In this document: in pieces, positions 53,543 to 63,410 of the stretch
How positions within the stretch are numbered: position 1 is the first letter of the stretch
Layout of the letters: every line of letters starts with the position of its first letter
DNA from: Sphingobacterium sp. SGR-19
GTDB lineage: Bacteria; Bacteroidota; Bacteroidia; Sphingobacteriales; Sphingobacteriaceae
Assembly: GCF_011043555.1 (NCBI RefSeq)
Contig: NZ_JAAKGS010000007.1
Location: forward strand, 124,001 to 188,000
Direction of reading: 5' to 3'
Length of the DNA: 64,000 nt
Program-made: the position numbers and the translations under genes
Notes under the pieces: model-generated
The model's database searches: none
What the model was told of the DNA's origin: nothing
Seen by the model: the letters and a program-made list of their open reading frames with translations, nothing else

Positions 53543-55117
53543 TTACTCTTTATTTGAATCAACCGGCAACCGTTTGTCACGATTGGCAATTTCCCATGCA
53601 ACATGGAAGACCAATTTCGCCCGTTTCACCATCATCGGGAAGTCGATTTTGTCAACCGTATCTTCCGGTGTGTGGTAGTGTGGGTGTAACCCTGAGAAAA
53701 AGAATGCAGACGGGATACCTTTTTCGGCAAAGTTGTAATGATCTGAGCGATAATATAAACGCATCGGGTCTTTGGGGTCATCATACATATAATCCAATTC
53801 CATTTGCGTATATGTACGGTTTGCAGATTCTGTGATCTCCTTTAATTCAGAGCTCAATTTATCCAGTCCGATGGCGTGGATATAATTGTGGTTTCCGTTC
53901 AAGTGTTTGTCGTCTATACGCCCAATCATATCCATGTTGATACAGGCAACGGTGTTTTCAAGCGGGAAGATTGGATTTTCAACATAAAATTTTGAGCCCA
54001 GTAATCCCTTTTCTTCGGCAGCAAGGCCGATAAATAACAAACTTCTGCGAGGACCTTTGCCGTCTTCTTTTGCTTTAGCAAAGGCACGGGCAAGCTCCAT
54101 AACGCCTACTGTACCCGAACCATTATCATCCGCTCCGGGGAAAAATGTGCCGTCAGGTAATATGCCATCATGGTCATAGTGCCCTACAACGACAATGATC
54201 TCATCTTTTAGGTCTGAACCTTCCAATAGACCAAGCACATTGGGATCTGCGAATTTCTCTTTCGTGATTCCCATTTCGGCATCAACTTTTGTAGGAATGC
54301 TGAAAGTAGATGGGTTATTTTTTTGTTGTTCAAGGCTTGTCTGATGTGTTGCTAACAGCTCATTCGCCAGCCTTGAGGAAATATTAACCACGGGCGCTTG
54401 GGCAGTGCCCGATATGGCATTATTTCCATCATCCAAAGAGAATCGGCCGCCAACTAAACGTTTTCCGAATCGAGCCATATTTTCGTCAACATAATCCCCC
54501 GTCGCCAAAATCATTTTTGGATTTCTTTTAAGAAGTTCCTGCACGCGTTTAAACCGACTACTGGCCCATTCCGACATTTTCTTGCTACCTGTAACAATAG
54601 AATTGCCGTTCGCATCTTTTGGTTCTCCCTCGTTGATGACTAAAACCACTTTGTCTTGGATATCGATACCGGTTAAGTCATTATGTTTTTTGTCTTGGAT
54701 GCCATATCCAACAAACACGATATCATCGGCTTCATAAGTGGTTTGTTTATTATCGCCTTGTATGAAGAAATCCGTGCCGTTTTCATAAGTAGTTCCATTC
54801 ACAACAAAGCGTTGCACTTGATAGGAAACCTTTACTAAGTTTACCGGTTGAAAATAGGCGCCATTTACCGGTGCTTTCAAACCGTAGGATTTAAATTGCT
54901 CCGCAAGATAATGCGCTGTTTTTTTACCACCTTTTTGACCCGTACCTCGTCCTTCAAATTCTGGTGACGCTAGTAGCGTCAAATGCTCTTTTGCGGTTTC
55001 CTCTGTCATAAGATCCGCATATTTCAGCTGTACCGGATCTTGATGTTGTGCTATCACACAACTGTGAAACACAGGCACGAGTACAAGTGCAGTAATCCAA
55101 TTCTTCATCATAATCAC
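53543..55117 (-). CDS. M28-family metallopeptidase with PA-like insert, secreted
   Basis: A 524-residue protein with a signal peptide ending near HSCVIAQ (possible lipobox FHSC). Zinc ligands and catalytic residues of M28 are present: GHYDHDG, PGADDNGSG, AAEEKGLLGS, NMDMIGR and YYRSDHYNF. An inserted domain of about 120 residues (EADDIVFVGYGIQ...VVLVINEGEP) fits a PA domain. It is an aminopeptidase or carboxypeptidase in the periplasm or outside the cell. The start could be Met3 or Met4. Confidence 0.92.
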   Translation of the reverse strand: MIMMKNWITALVLVPVFHSCVIAQHQDPVQLKYADLMTEETAKEHLTLLASPEFEGRGTGQKGGKKTAHYLAEQFKSYGLKAPVNGAYFQPVNLVKVSYQVQRFVVNGTTYENGTDFFIQGDNKQTTYEADDIVFVGYGIQDKKHNDLTGIDIQDKVVLVINEGEPKDANGNSIVTGSKKMSEWASSRFKRVQELLKRNPKMILATGDYVDENMARFGKRLVGGRFSLDDGNNAISGTAQAPVVNISSRLANELLATHQTSLEQQKNNPSTFSIPTKVDAEMGITKEKFADPNVLGLLEGSDLKDEIIVVVGHYDHDGILPDGTFFPGADDNGSGTVGVMELARAFAKAKEDGKGPRRSLLFIGLAAEEKGLLGSKFYVENPIFPLENTVACINMDMIGRIDDKHLNGNHNYIHAIGLDKLSSELKEITESANRTYTQMELDYMYDDPKDPMRLYYRSDHYNFAEKGIPSAFFFSGLHPHYHTPEDTVDKIDFPMMVKRAKLVFHVAWEIANRDKRLPVDSNKE

Positions 55118-55191
55118 ACTTTTAAAAGATCAAGATCTATCTAAAAATATCAACTTAAGATCTCCTATCTCATAACATATTATATATCCAA

Positions 55192-55629
55192 TTATGTACA
55201 CGCAATTTTATTTACACGCGTACCGTGTCTGCCTCCTTCAAAATCAGTGGTCAGAAATGTTTTAACAATTTTTTTTGCCAGCTCGAGGTCGATAAAGCGA
55301 GCAGGAATACATATGACATTCGCATCGTTATGTTGTCGTGCTAAAGCTGATATTTCGTTTTGCCAAGCTATGGCCGCTCGAATACCTTGGTGTTTATTGG
55401 CCGTGATCGCCACGCCATTGGCGCTGCCACAGATCAATATACCCAATTCGTTTTGTCCGTTTTCGATACTAGTAGCTACCGGGTGCGCAAAATCAGGATA
55501 ATCTACAGAATCCGCAGTTGCAGCACCAAAATCTTCGACAATGTAACCCTCATCTTTAAGAAACGCTAGTACAGCCGTTTTATATTCAAAACCAGCGTGG
55601 TCACTTCCTATTGCAATTTTTTTCGACAT
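55192..55629 (-). CDS. rpiB: Ribose-5-phosphate isomerase B
   Basis: A 145-residue protein of the RpiB/LacAB family: IGSDHAGFEYK, VDYPDFAHPVA, LICGSANGVAITANK with the catalytic Cys, and GGRHGTRVNKI at the C-terminus. It interconverts ribose 5-phosphate and ribulose 5-phosphate. It lies 10 bp behind tatC. Confidence 0.95.
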   Translation of the reverse strand: MSKKIAIGSDHAGFEYKTAVLAFLKDEGYIVEDFGAATADSVDYPDFAHPVATSIENGQNELGILICGSANGVAITANKHQGIRAAIAWQNEISALARQHNDANVICIPARFIDLELAKKIVKTFLTTDFEGGRHGTRVNKIACT

Positions 55630-55639
55630 GATCGTTATT

Positions 55640-56512
55640 TTATTTTTGATTATAAAATTCTTTCTCTTTTTCTAGTTTTCTCTTGTGCACATTGGCGGAA
55701 ACCATGATGCTCAGCTCGTAAAGCATAAACATAGGGGCGCTAACGGTCAATAACGTAATTATATCTGCCGTTGGCGTGATGATGGCAGCGATGATTAATA
55801 TAATAACAACGGCATACCTTCTGCTTGCTCGCATAAAAGCAGGTGTCATAAGGCCCAGTCTGGACAATATAAAAATGACGATAGGCAAAAGGAAAATTAC
55901 ACCACATCCTAGTGTCAAAGTAGCAATAAGTGATAAATAAGAATCAATCGTAATTTGGTTAGTAATTTCTGCACTTAGAGACACGTTAGTCAAGAAATTC
56001 ACCGAGAGCGGAACGACAATATAATAGCCAAATAACGCGCCGATGACGAATAGCACGGTGGCATAAAAAACAAATCCACGTGCAGAATTTTTTTCTACGT
56101 CCGTTAGTGCAGGCTTTATGAAAAGCCAGATTTCGAATAGTAAATAAGGGAATCCCAATGCGACTGCCATCAATAAACAAGAGTTGATCTGAAGCATAAA
56201 TTGCCCCGCCATTTCGGTGTTAATGATATTAAAGGGGATGCGTTCTACGCAAAACCCATCCAAACTGAGCAAATCACCCACTTTGCACATCATCCGATAC
56301 GTCCAAAAGTCGAGACTTTTAGGACCCATGATAATCTTGTTAAATACGAAGTCATAAAATGTGAACGAAAGAACAGCAAATACCACGATCGCGATAACGG
56401 AACGAATAATATGCCATCTAAGCACTTCCAAGTGCTCAAAGAACGACATTTCTCCTTCGAGATTCTTTCCTTTCTGTTTTATAGCGTTGATTAACTCTTT
56501 TGATTTTGACAT
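55640..56512 (-). CDS. tatC: Sec-independent translocase subunit TatC
   Basis: 290 residues from MSKSKELINAI at 56512; the upstream Met at 56548 adds a hydrophobic leader not seen in the family. Six membrane helices and the N-terminal signature MSFFEHLEVLRWHIIRS are present. It recognises twin-arginine signals, such as that of the isomerase-like protein at 41817-42791. Confidence 0.95.
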   Translation of the reverse strand: MSKSKELINAIKQKGKNLEGEMSFFEHLEVLRWHIIRSVIAIVVFAVLSFTFYDFVFNKIIMGPKSLDFWTYRMMCKVGDLLSLDGFCVERIPFNIINTEMAGQFMLQINSCLLMAVALGFPYLLFEIWLFIKPALTDVEKNSARGFVFYATVLFVIGALFGYYIVVPLSVNFLTNVSLSAEITNQITIDSYLSLIATLTLGCGVIFLLPIVIFILSRLGLMTPAFMRASRRYAVVIILIIAAIITPTADIITLLTVSAPMFMLYELSIMVSANVHKRKLEKEKEFYNQK

Positions 56513-56592
56513 GCTAAATGTTGTTTCTAAAACAAACAAAAATACCATTCTTATTTAGAAGAATGGTATTTTAAACGTATGTAAAGGAAATT

Positions 56593-57954
56593 TTATTCAA
56601 CCTCTTCGTCTGGATATTCCGTAAGGTCGAATGTTTCCATGAATTTCGTCGTAAAATTACCTGCTCTAAAGTTTGGATCCCGCATTAAACGTATGTGTAA
56701 AGGAATGGTTGTTTTTATGCCCTCTATCACAAATTCGCTCAGTGCTCTTTCCATGGTGTTGATCGCTTCTTCACGTGTTTGTGCGATGCAGATCAATTTT
56801 GCAATCATGGAATCGTAGTTTGGAGGGATCGTATAGCCTGCGTATACGTGTGTATCTACTCGAACACCATGACCACCCGGTGAATGAAAATTTGTAATTC
56901 TACCGGGCGATGGACGAAAGTTATTGAACGGATCTTCCGCGTTAATACGGCATTCAATGGCATGCATGGTCGGCTCATAGCTTTTTCCAGAAATCGGAAT
57001 TCCTGCGGCTACCTTAATCTGTTCTTTGATGAGATCGAAATTGATAACCTCTTCTGTAACAGGATGCTCGACTTGGATCCGGGTGTTCATTTCCATAAAA
57101 TAGAAATTACGGTGTTTATCGACCAAAAACTCGATCGTACCCGCACCTTCATAATTTACGGCTTGCGCGCCTTTAATCGCCGCTTCCCCCATTTTTTCGC
57201 GAAGTTCCGGTGTAATAAATGGGGAAGGTGCTTCCTCAACTAACTTTTGGTGGCGTCGCTGTATAGAACAATCACGTTCCGATAAGTGACACACTTTTCC
57301 ATATTGATCTCCGATAACTTGTATCTCGATATGGCGGGGATCTTCTACGAACTTTTCTAGATAGATACCATTGTTGCCAAATGCTGCTCCAGCTTCCTGA
57401 CGGGCTGAATCCCATGCAGGTTCAAACTCTCCGTCATTCCATACAATACGCATCCCACGTCCACCACCGCCGGCGGTAGCTTTCAAGATAACCGGATAGC
57501 CGATTTCGTTGGCAAGTTTTATACCTGTTTTTACGTCAGGAACTAAACCATCAGAACCCGGTACAGTCGGTACACCCGCCTGTTTCATAGTTTCTTTTGC
57601 CGATGCTTTATCGCCCATTTTCTCTATCTGTTCCGCCGTAGCACCAATGAATTTGATACCATATTCGGCACAGATGGCGGAGAATTTAGCATTTTCCGAT
57701 AAAAAACCGTATCCGGGGTGAATGGCGTCCGCATTCGTCAATTCGGCTGCCGAAATGATATTAGGAATGCTTAAATAAGAATCTTTGCTTGCTGGGGGAC
57801 CGATACAAACAGCCTCGTCAGCGAAGCGTACATGTAGGCTATCGCGATCTGCCGTAGAATAGACGGCGACACTTTTAATACCCATTTCACGACAGGTACG
57901 AATGATGCGAAGCGCGATTTCCCCTCTATTTGCTATTAGTATTTTTTTGAACAT
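56593..57954 (-). CDS. accC: Acetyl-CoA carboxylase, biotin carboxylase subunit
   Basis: A 453-residue ATP-grasp enzyme: [48 protein letters not shown] and [18 protein letters not shown]. It carboxylates the biotin on AccB as the first step of fatty-acid synthesis. It follows accB by 21 bp. Confidence 0.97.
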   Translation of the reverse strand: MFKKILIANRGEIALRIIRTCREMGIKSVAVYSTADRDSLHVRFADEAVCIGPPASKDSYLSIPNIISAAELTNADAIHPGYGFLSENAKFSAICAEYGIKFIGATAEQIEKMGDKASAKETMKQAGVPTVPGSDGLVPDVKTGIKLANEIGYPVILKATAGGGGRGMRIVWNDGEFEPAWDSARQEAGAAFGNNGIYLEKFVEDPRHIEIQVIGDQYGKVCHLSERDCSIQRRHQKLVEEAPSPFITPELREKMGEAAIKGAQAVNYEGAGTIEFLVDKHRNFYFMEMNTRIQVEHPVTEEVINFDLIKEQIKVAAGIPISGKSYEPTMHAIECRINAEDPFNNFRPSPGRITNFHSPGGHGVRVDTHVYAGYTIPPNYDSMIAKLICIAQTREEAINTMERALSEFVIEGIKTTIPLHIRLMRDPNFRAGNFTTKFMETFDLTEYPDEEVE

Positions 57955-57975
57955 CTTTTATATCTCACATCTAAA

Positions 57976-58467
57976 CTATGCTGGATCAACTAAGAATAAC
58001 GGTTGATCAAACTCTACAGGTTCTGCATCATTTACCAAGATTTTCACGATCTTGCCTGATACTTCCGATTCAATTTCGTTGAAAAGCTTCATAGCTTCTA
58101 CAATACACAGCACTTTGCCCGGAGCAATTTCATCGCCTACATTGACGAATAATGGCTTATCCGGACCAGCGGCACGGTAAAAAGTCCCGATCATGGGCGA
58201 TTTAATGGTGATGAGGTTTGACGACTCAGCTACTGGTGTGCCGGACGCTGGAGCTACCGGCGTAGTATTGGCCGGAGTAGCCACGGGCGCTGCAGGTGTA
58301 ACCTGCTGCGGGAGCGGCGCCACTGGATTCGGAACAGTCGCCGTAACATAGGTAGGCTCCTGATTCGTTTTTATGGTAATTTTAAAGTCTTTCTCTTCGA
58401 TCGCGACTTCGTTCACACCTGATTTAGCGACAAATTTAATCAAGTCTTGAATCTGTTTAATATCCAT
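57976..58467 (-). CDS. accB: Acetyl-CoA carboxylase, biotin carboxyl carrier protein
   Basis: About 163 residues from MDIKQIQDLIKF at 58467; Met codons at 58473 and 58491 are alternatives. The N-terminal domain is followed by a Pro/Ala/Thr/Val-rich linker (VAPLPQQVTPAAPVAT) and the biotinyl domain with the biotinylated Lys in VEAMKLFNEIE (about residue 127). Confidence 0.96.
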   Translation of the reverse strand: MDIKQIQDLIKFVAKSGVNEVAIEEKDFKITIKTNQEPTYVTATVPNPVAPLPQQVTPAAPVATPANTTPVAPASGTPVAESSNLITIKSPMIGTFYRAAGPDKPLFVNVGDEIAPGKVLCIVEAMKLFNEIESEVSGKIVKILVNDAEPVEFDQPLFLVDPA

Positions 58468-58613
58468 ACTCATATTTCTAGTAGGTTTCATGTGTAAATA
58501 ATGTGTCTTTTAATGATCACATAGAATATCCAGTTCCGGGCGTGTTTACATGTTGAAATCGTGGATATTTAGTGTGTCAATTTCGTATAACGGGGTAAAG
58601 TTAAATAATATTT

Positions 58614-59612
58614 TTATGCTTTCGTATAAGCCCATTTGAGATAAACAGCTCCCCAAGTGAAACCGCCACCAAAAGCTGCTAATATTAAGTTGTCTCCTTT
58701 TTTTAATTGGTTCTCCCATTCCCATAAACAAAGTGGAATGGTACCACTGGTTGTATTCCCGTATTTATGGATATTGACCATAACCTTATCATCAGAAAGA
58801 CCAGCACGTTCCGCAGTAGCATCAATTATCCGTTTATTCGCTTGATGCGGCACAAGCCAATCCACATCTTCTGATGTCAGGTTATTTCTTTCCATCACCT
58901 CGACAGCTACTTCGGCCATGTTGGTAACGGCGAATTTAAATACTGTACGTCCTTCTTGATAGGCATAATGAAGACCAGCTTCTACAGTTTGATGAGTGGC
59001 CGGATTTAGCGACCCGCCCCCTTTTATGTTCAAGTAAGGGCCTCCAGAACCATCTGTTTTCAAAACGGCATCAATAATCCCATTGCCTTCTTCGTTTGGT
59101 TCTAGTAACACGCATCCACAGCCGTCACCGAATAAGATGCAGGTATTACGGTCTTCGTAATTAACCACGGACGACATCTTGTCTGCACCAACAACGAGAA
59201 CTTTTTTGTGTTTGCCCGATTCTATAAATTGCACTGCCGTCGTTAAACCGAATAAAAAACCGGAACAAGCTGCTTGCAGGTCGTATCCCCAAGCTTTCTT
59301 TGCACCAATCTTATCCGCCAAAATGTTGGCCGTCGCAGGAAACAGCATATCCGGCGTACTGGTACAAAAAATAATCAATTCAATTTCGTCGGCAGAAATG
59401 CCTCGTTTTTCCAATAACCCTTTAACGGCAGGAACGGCTAAGTCCGATGTGGCCTTACCTTCTCCTTTAAGAATTCTCCTCTCTTTGATTCCTGTCCGTG
59501 TCACAATCCACTCATCGTTGGTGTCAACCATTGTTTCCAACTCTTGGTTAGTTAGGACATAGTCAGGAACATACCCGTTTACAGCAGTAATTGCAGCATG
59601 TATTTTTGACAT
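58614..59612 (-). CDS. fabH: Beta-ketoacyl-ACP synthase III
   Basis: A 332-residue thiolase-fold enzyme with catalytic Cys116 ([10 protein letters not shown]), His256 (VPHQANKRI) and Asn286 (YGNTTSG). It starts fatty-acid chains by condensing acetyl-CoA with malonyl-ACP. It lies 6 bp behind plsX; about 145 bp separate it from accB. Confidence 0.97.
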   Translation of the reverse strand: MSKIHAAITAVNGYVPDYVLTNQELETMVDTNDEWIVTRTGIKERRILKGEGKATSDLAVPAVKGLLEKRGISADEIELIIFCTSTPDMLFPATANILADKIGAKKAWGYDLQAACSGFLFGLTTAVQFIESGKHKKVLVVGADKMSSVVNYEDRNTCILFGDGCGCVLLEPNEEGNGIIDAVLKTDGSGGPYLNIKGGGSLNPATHQTVEAGLHYAYQEGRTVFKFAVTNMAEVAVEVMERNNLTSEDVDWLVPHQANKRIIDATAERAGLSDDKVMVNIHKYGNTTSGTIPLCLWEWENQLKKGDNLILAAFGGGFTWGAVYLKWAYTKA

Positions 59613-59618
59613 ATATAA

Positions 59619-60557
59619 TTAATTGAAAGCAGACCTGATTTTATCGATGATTTTTGACTCAATCATGTCTCTTGATAGTAAAACCATGTTTTTGATAGCT
59701 TCCGGAGTCGAGATGCCATGCCCTATGATAACTGGTGCATTTACACCCAAAATAGGACTGCCACCATAACGCTCGTAATTGAATCTATCAAAAAAATCGT
59801 CCTTAAGCCCCTTTTTTAACGTGACGACATAAAAAGATTCGGCAAGTTTCAAGACCACATTACCCGTAAACCCGTCGCATACATATACGTCAGCAGCGTC
59901 CGTGAAAAGATCTCGACCTTCGGTATTACCAATAAAATTTATCTTTTTGTTTTCTTTGAGTAGGGGATAGGTTGATATTGTTAAATTGTTTCCTTTTTCT
60001 TCTTCTTCGCCGATATTTAGTAAGCCGACTTTCGGATTTTCTAAGCCATAAATATATTCCATATATAAGCTTCCCAACGTTGCAAATTGCGATAGCATCT
60101 CAGGCTTACAGTCTGCGTTTGCACCTACATCCAACAAAATGCCGTAACCGCTTTTAATTTTGGGAACATTCGTTGCGATCGCTGGACGAAGAACACCGGG
60201 AATTGCCTTTACACTAAATACGGCTCCGACAAGCATAGCTCCTGTATTACCGGCAGACGCAAAAGAGTTGAGTTCGCCGTTCTTTAACAATTCAAATCCT
60301 TTAGCAATACTGGAATTAGGCTTTTGGGTAATAGCCTTGGTAGGATGCTCATGCATGCTTATGTTTTCGGGCGCATGTATGTAATCAAATCTGTCGGGAT
60401 CTGCCCCAGCTTGCTTTAACCGTTCGATGGTATCGGGCTGATCGCCGATAAGGACAAGACGTTGTCCCTCCTGTAGTACTTTTTGGGCTTCAATAGCCCC
60501 ATTTATTGTGGAGTCGGGGGCATAATCCCCGCCTAAAACGTCTAAACCAATCTTCAT
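59619..60557 (-). CDS. plsX: Phosphate acyltransferase PlsX
   Basis: A 312-residue protein: MKIGLDVLGGDYAPDSTINGA, FASAGNTGAMLVGA, LLDVGANADCKPEML and VCDGFTGNVVLKLAES. It makes acyl-phosphate from acyl-ACP for phospholipid synthesis. Preceded by a hairpin after rpmF. Confidence 0.97.
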   Translation of the reverse strand: MKIGLDVLGGDYAPDSTINGAIEAQKVLQEGQRLVLIGDQPDTIERLKQAGADPDRFDYIHAPENISMHEHPTKAITQKPNSSIAKGFELLKNGELNSFASAGNTGAMLVGAVFSVKAIPGVLRPAIATNVPKIKSGYGILLDVGANADCKPEMLSQFATLGSLYMEYIYGLENPKVGLLNIGEEEEKGNNLTISTYPLLKENKKINFIGNTEGRDLFTDAADVYVCDGFTGNVVLKLAESFYVVTLKKGLKDDFFDRFNYERYGGSPILGVNAPVIIGHGISTPEAIKNMVLLSRDMIESKIIDKIRSAFN

Positions 60558-60588
60558 TCGTTATTATTTTATCATCAATAATACGCAA

Positions 60589-60642
60589 AAACATCCCAAA
60601 TTAAAGTATAAAAATTAAATTTTACACCTATTTGGGATGTTT
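60589..60642 (-). terminator. Hairpin between rpmF and plsX, possible attenuator
   Basis: AAACATCCCAAAT (60589-60601) and ATTTGGGATGTTT (60630-60642) are perfect complements, 13 bp each, around a 28-base A/T-rich loop. On the minus strand the stem runs into TTTTT. It may limit readthrough from the ribosomal protein gene into plsX. Confidence 0.7.
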
Positions 60643-60662
60643 CATTTCGTTGAATGACGTCG

Positions 60663-60854
60663 TTAGACAGCAGCGGTGTTTTCAATAATCAATTTTCCGT
60701 TGTAATACAGATTACCATCTACTGTGTATGCACGGTGAGGTGTATGTACTGCACCTGTTTCTTTGCATACAGTTAACGTAGGTCTTTCAGCCTTATAATG
60801 TGTTCTTCTTTTGTCCCTTCTTGATTTAGAAGTCTTACGTTTTGGATGTGCCAT
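60663..60854 (-). CDS. rpmF: 50S ribosomal protein L32
   Basis: 63 residues, beginning MAHPKRKTSKSRRDKRRTH, the standard L32 start, with a basic N-terminal half. It lies 14 bp behind the YceD/DUF177 gene, the conserved arrangement. It carries a single Cys, so no zinc-ribbon. Confidence 0.97.
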   Translation of the reverse strand: MAHPKRKTSKSRRDKRRTHYKAERPTLTVCKETGAVHTPHRAYTVDGNLYYNGKLIIENTAAV

Positions 60855-60868
60855 CTCGTATCTTTGTT

Positions 60869-61417
60869 TTAGTTATTTTTAATTTTCTTTAATATATCCC
60901 AACGTGGGTCTGTTTTTTCTTCTGTTTCCGTGTCCGTATCCAAGTCCGGTGAATCACTCAGTTTCGCTAGCATTTCCGGATCGCAACTTGCATTTTTGCC
61001 CTGTTCCGAACACTTACTGTAATAAGGAACACGAACGTTAATGTATTCGTAGAGCAATCCAGCGATATCCAATTCGTAATCTGTCTTGGACAATACCATC
61101 ACTTCCTCTGTTTCTTGATTCCAGTCGTCATCAGTAAACTTGACAAGTACTCTTTCATGGAAGTCTTGTGGCGCATCAAATTCAACTAAACATACATCAC
61201 ATGTCAATCGGATCGTGCCATATACATGGAAATTAACAATCAGCATGTTTTCCTGCTTCTGTAACTCCACATCAGCTTTAAGCTGACCTTTCTTTACAAG
61301 CGAGTGTTCATAACAATCAAAGAACTTATCACCGACTTCAAACTCGAAATTGTGCTTTCCAGTAGTTAATCCTGAAAACGGGATCCTGTAATATTTTAGA
61401 TGTTTCACAATCTGCAT
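60869..61417 (-). CDS. YceD/DUF177-family protein
   Basis: About 182 residues from MQIVKHLKYYRIPFSGL at 61417; a Met at 61429 is an alternative. The DUF177 core has IRLTCDVCLVEFDAPQ and a later CSEQGKNASCDPEML. The family is linked to 23S rRNA/L32 assembly and sits upstream of rpmF in most bacteria. Confidence 0.9.
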   Translation of the reverse strand: MQIVKHLKYYRIPFSGLTTGKHNFEFEVGDKFFDCYEHSLVKKGQLKADVELQKQENMLIVNFHVYGTIRLTCDVCLVEFDAPQDFHERVLVKFTDDDWNQETEEVMVLSKTDYELDIAGLLYEYINVRVPYYSKCSEQGKNASCDPEMLAKLSDSPDLDTDTETEEKTDPRWDILKKIKNN

Positions 61418-61470
61418 TCGAGCGTGCAAAATTAATTATTATTTCAGTAAAAAGGAAACTTTTTGCAAAA

Positions 61471-62133
61471 TTATTGCTCATCGTCCCCATAGTAATATTT
61501 GCCTAGTTCTATTTTTTCCCGACCGTTAGCCATTCGCCAACGATTGGTGTCGCGCAGCGAGTAGGCGCAACCGCAGTATTCCTGCATGTAGAATTTTTCG
61601 CGTTTGCTGATTTCAAGCATGCGTGCCGAACCGCCTTTCTTCCGCCAATTGAGTGTCCAGTATTCCATATCGGTGTGGCGGGAAGCCGCCCGTAGACCGC
61701 AATCATTGATTTGTTCCATGTTTTTCCAGCGGGAAATGCCTAATGAACTTGATATTACGTCAAACCCATGTTCTGCTGCATATTCGGCCGTTTTTTCAAA
61801 CCGCATATCGAAGCACATCGTACAGCGGATACCACGTTCGGGTTCATTTTCCATACCTTTTGCTAACTCAAACCAATGGTCTACATCGTAGTCGGCATCG
61901 ACAAAAGGAATGCCGTGCTTTTCTGCAAAACGGATGTTTTCTTCTTTCCGTAAATCATATTCTTTGCGCGGATGGATATTAGGGTTATAAAAATAAATCG
62001 TGAAGTCAATATCTGAATCAATCAATGCCTCCATAACCTCACCTGAACAGGGAGCACAGCACGAGTGCAACAGTAATTTCTTACCGTCATTTGGAAGATT
62101 TAGCTTCTCTCGTTTAAATTCCTTGTTGTCCAT
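61471..62133 (-). CDS. queH: Epoxyqueuosine reductase QueH
   Basis: 220 residues from [15 protein letters not shown] at 62133. The cysteine motifs [19 protein letters not shown] and YCGCAYS hold the metal and Fe-S centres of QueH (DUF208). It performs the last step of queuosine tRNA modification. Single gene, divergent from the lipoprotein at 62271. Confidence 0.94.
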   Translation of the reverse strand: MDNKEFKREKLNLPNDGKKLLLHSCCAPCSGEVMEALIDSDIDFTIYFYNPNIHPRKEYDLRKEENIRFAEKHGIPFVDADYDVDHWFELAKGMENEPERGIRCTMCFDMRFEKTAEYAAEHGFDVISSSLGISRWKNMEQINDCGLRAASRHTDMEYWTLNWRKKGGSARMLEISKREKFYMQEYCGCAYSLRDTNRWRMANGREKIELGKYYYGDDEQ

Positions 62134-62240
62134 GATACTACCGCGTTTTAAAATATGATGCAATTTTACGGAAAACTGCTAGATTTTACAAAAGTTAGCT
62201 AACGGTTGTCGCAGGTTTACCGATATACACGTTTATTTTT

Positions 62241-62248
62241 TACTTTTG
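62241..62248 (+). promoter_or_regulatory. Likely -7 promoter element of the propeller lipoprotein
   Basis: TACTTTTG matches the Bacteroidota -7 consensus TAnnTTTG, 22 bp before the start codon. No -33 TTG is found at the normal distance of about 20 bp. Confidence 0.5.
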
Positions 62249-62270
62249 TAACACATGATCGATAATCTCT

Positions 62271-63368
62271 ATGTCTAAAATCTCACCCATATATTATGTG
62301 TTCGCCACGCTGGCGGTTGTCCTTGGATTTTATGCCTGTGAACGGAATGATGCAGAGCCGAATTTGGAGATGAGGAAGTTTACCCGCTTATATGTTTCAT
62401 TTGAGGAGTATACACCTGGTAAAAACCCGCCGGATACCAACATCAGAATCATTTATCCGGCTGATTCCTCTGTTTTTGCGTTCAATGGTCGACATGTATC
62501 GCAGGTGTGGGGAGGGGGGGCAATCTATTATGAATCGCAGCTGAATACGATATTTCAAGCCAGTGTCAACCGCGCTGGTACGAATGACACCTCTATTGCT
62601 GTGCTCAGTATGGGGTCATCCGGCTCGCTGACCAATGCGGGATGGCCGAAAAGCCGCTATTACAATAATGTGCGCGGCATGGCCTATCATTCGCGGACAA
62701 ATTCTCTTTTTATTGTGAACGGCGGTGGACCGGATGCCGGTGTGTACATGATGGAAGGGCCACGGTATGCAACTAGAGAAAAGCAGCCTGTTAAGAAGTT
62801 AAGAAATAATAGTTTAACCATGTGGGGGGCGGCGTATCAAAACGAAAAGCTTTTTACGACCAAGACAACTGCAACAGTGGGATCACCGGCGGGGATCTAT
62901 GTTTTTGAAGGCATTGCTAATACACCAGTAAGAGAGGTCGATTCCATAGGTACGCTGACACCGACTCGTACATTGGAGATTGAAGATGCTACCAACCTGC
63001 GTGGGTTATTCTACGATACGGTTAAAAATGTGATGGCGGTGGCACAAATTGGGGATGGGACGGCAGGAAGTGGCCGCATTCTTATTTTTGAGAACTTTTC
63101 CAGTATGGTAGGTGGCGACAAGATTACCCCAACCCGTGTGATCACCGGCGTCAAGACGGGCTTGAAATCGCCTGTCGATGTAGTTATCGATACCCGGGAG
63201 ACGGGTATCTATTTATATGTTGCCGACCGCGCTGAGAAAAAGATATCTCGTTTCCGCTATACCGATGACGGTGATGTGGAGCCCGACAAGGTTATTGATA
63301 CATCCACGTTTAAAGACGGGAGCACGCCGGTTAGTATTACATTGGACACTCGGGAAAGTGAACTGTAG
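62271..63368 (+). CDS. Propeller-like lipoprotein, tandem copy 1
   Basis: A 365-residue protein with lipobox GFYAC (Cys23). Several blade-like repeats follow: VIDTRETGIYLYVADRAEKKISRF and similar strands. It resembles lactonase-type propellers, but no catalytic residues can be assigned. The C-terminus stops abruptly at DTRESEL, where an earlier repeat with the same DTRE motif continues into a full strand, so the last blade may be shortened. A close paralog starts 42 bp downstream. Function unknown. Confidence 0.75.
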   Translation: MSKISPIYYVFATLAVVLGFYACERNDAEPNLEMRKFTRLYVSFEEYTPGKNPPDTNIRIIYPADSSVFAFNGRHVSQVWGGGAIYYESQLNTIFQASVNRAGTNDTSIAVLSMGSSGSLTNAGWPKSRYYNNVRGMAYHSRTNSLFIVNGGGPDAGVYMMEGPRYATREKQPVKKLRNNSLTMWGAAYQNEKLFTTKTTATVGSPAGIYVFEGIANTPVREVDSIGTLTPTRTLEIEDATNLRGLFYDTVKNVMAVAQIGDGTAGSGRILIFENFSSMVGGDKITPTRVITGVKTGLKSPVDVVIDTRETGIYLYVADRAEKKISRFRYTDDGDVEPDKVIDTSTFKDGSTPVSITLDTRESEL

Positions 63369-63410
63369 TGATTTGTAGATATTTAAATTGTTGTACCCTA
63401 TATACTTGTT

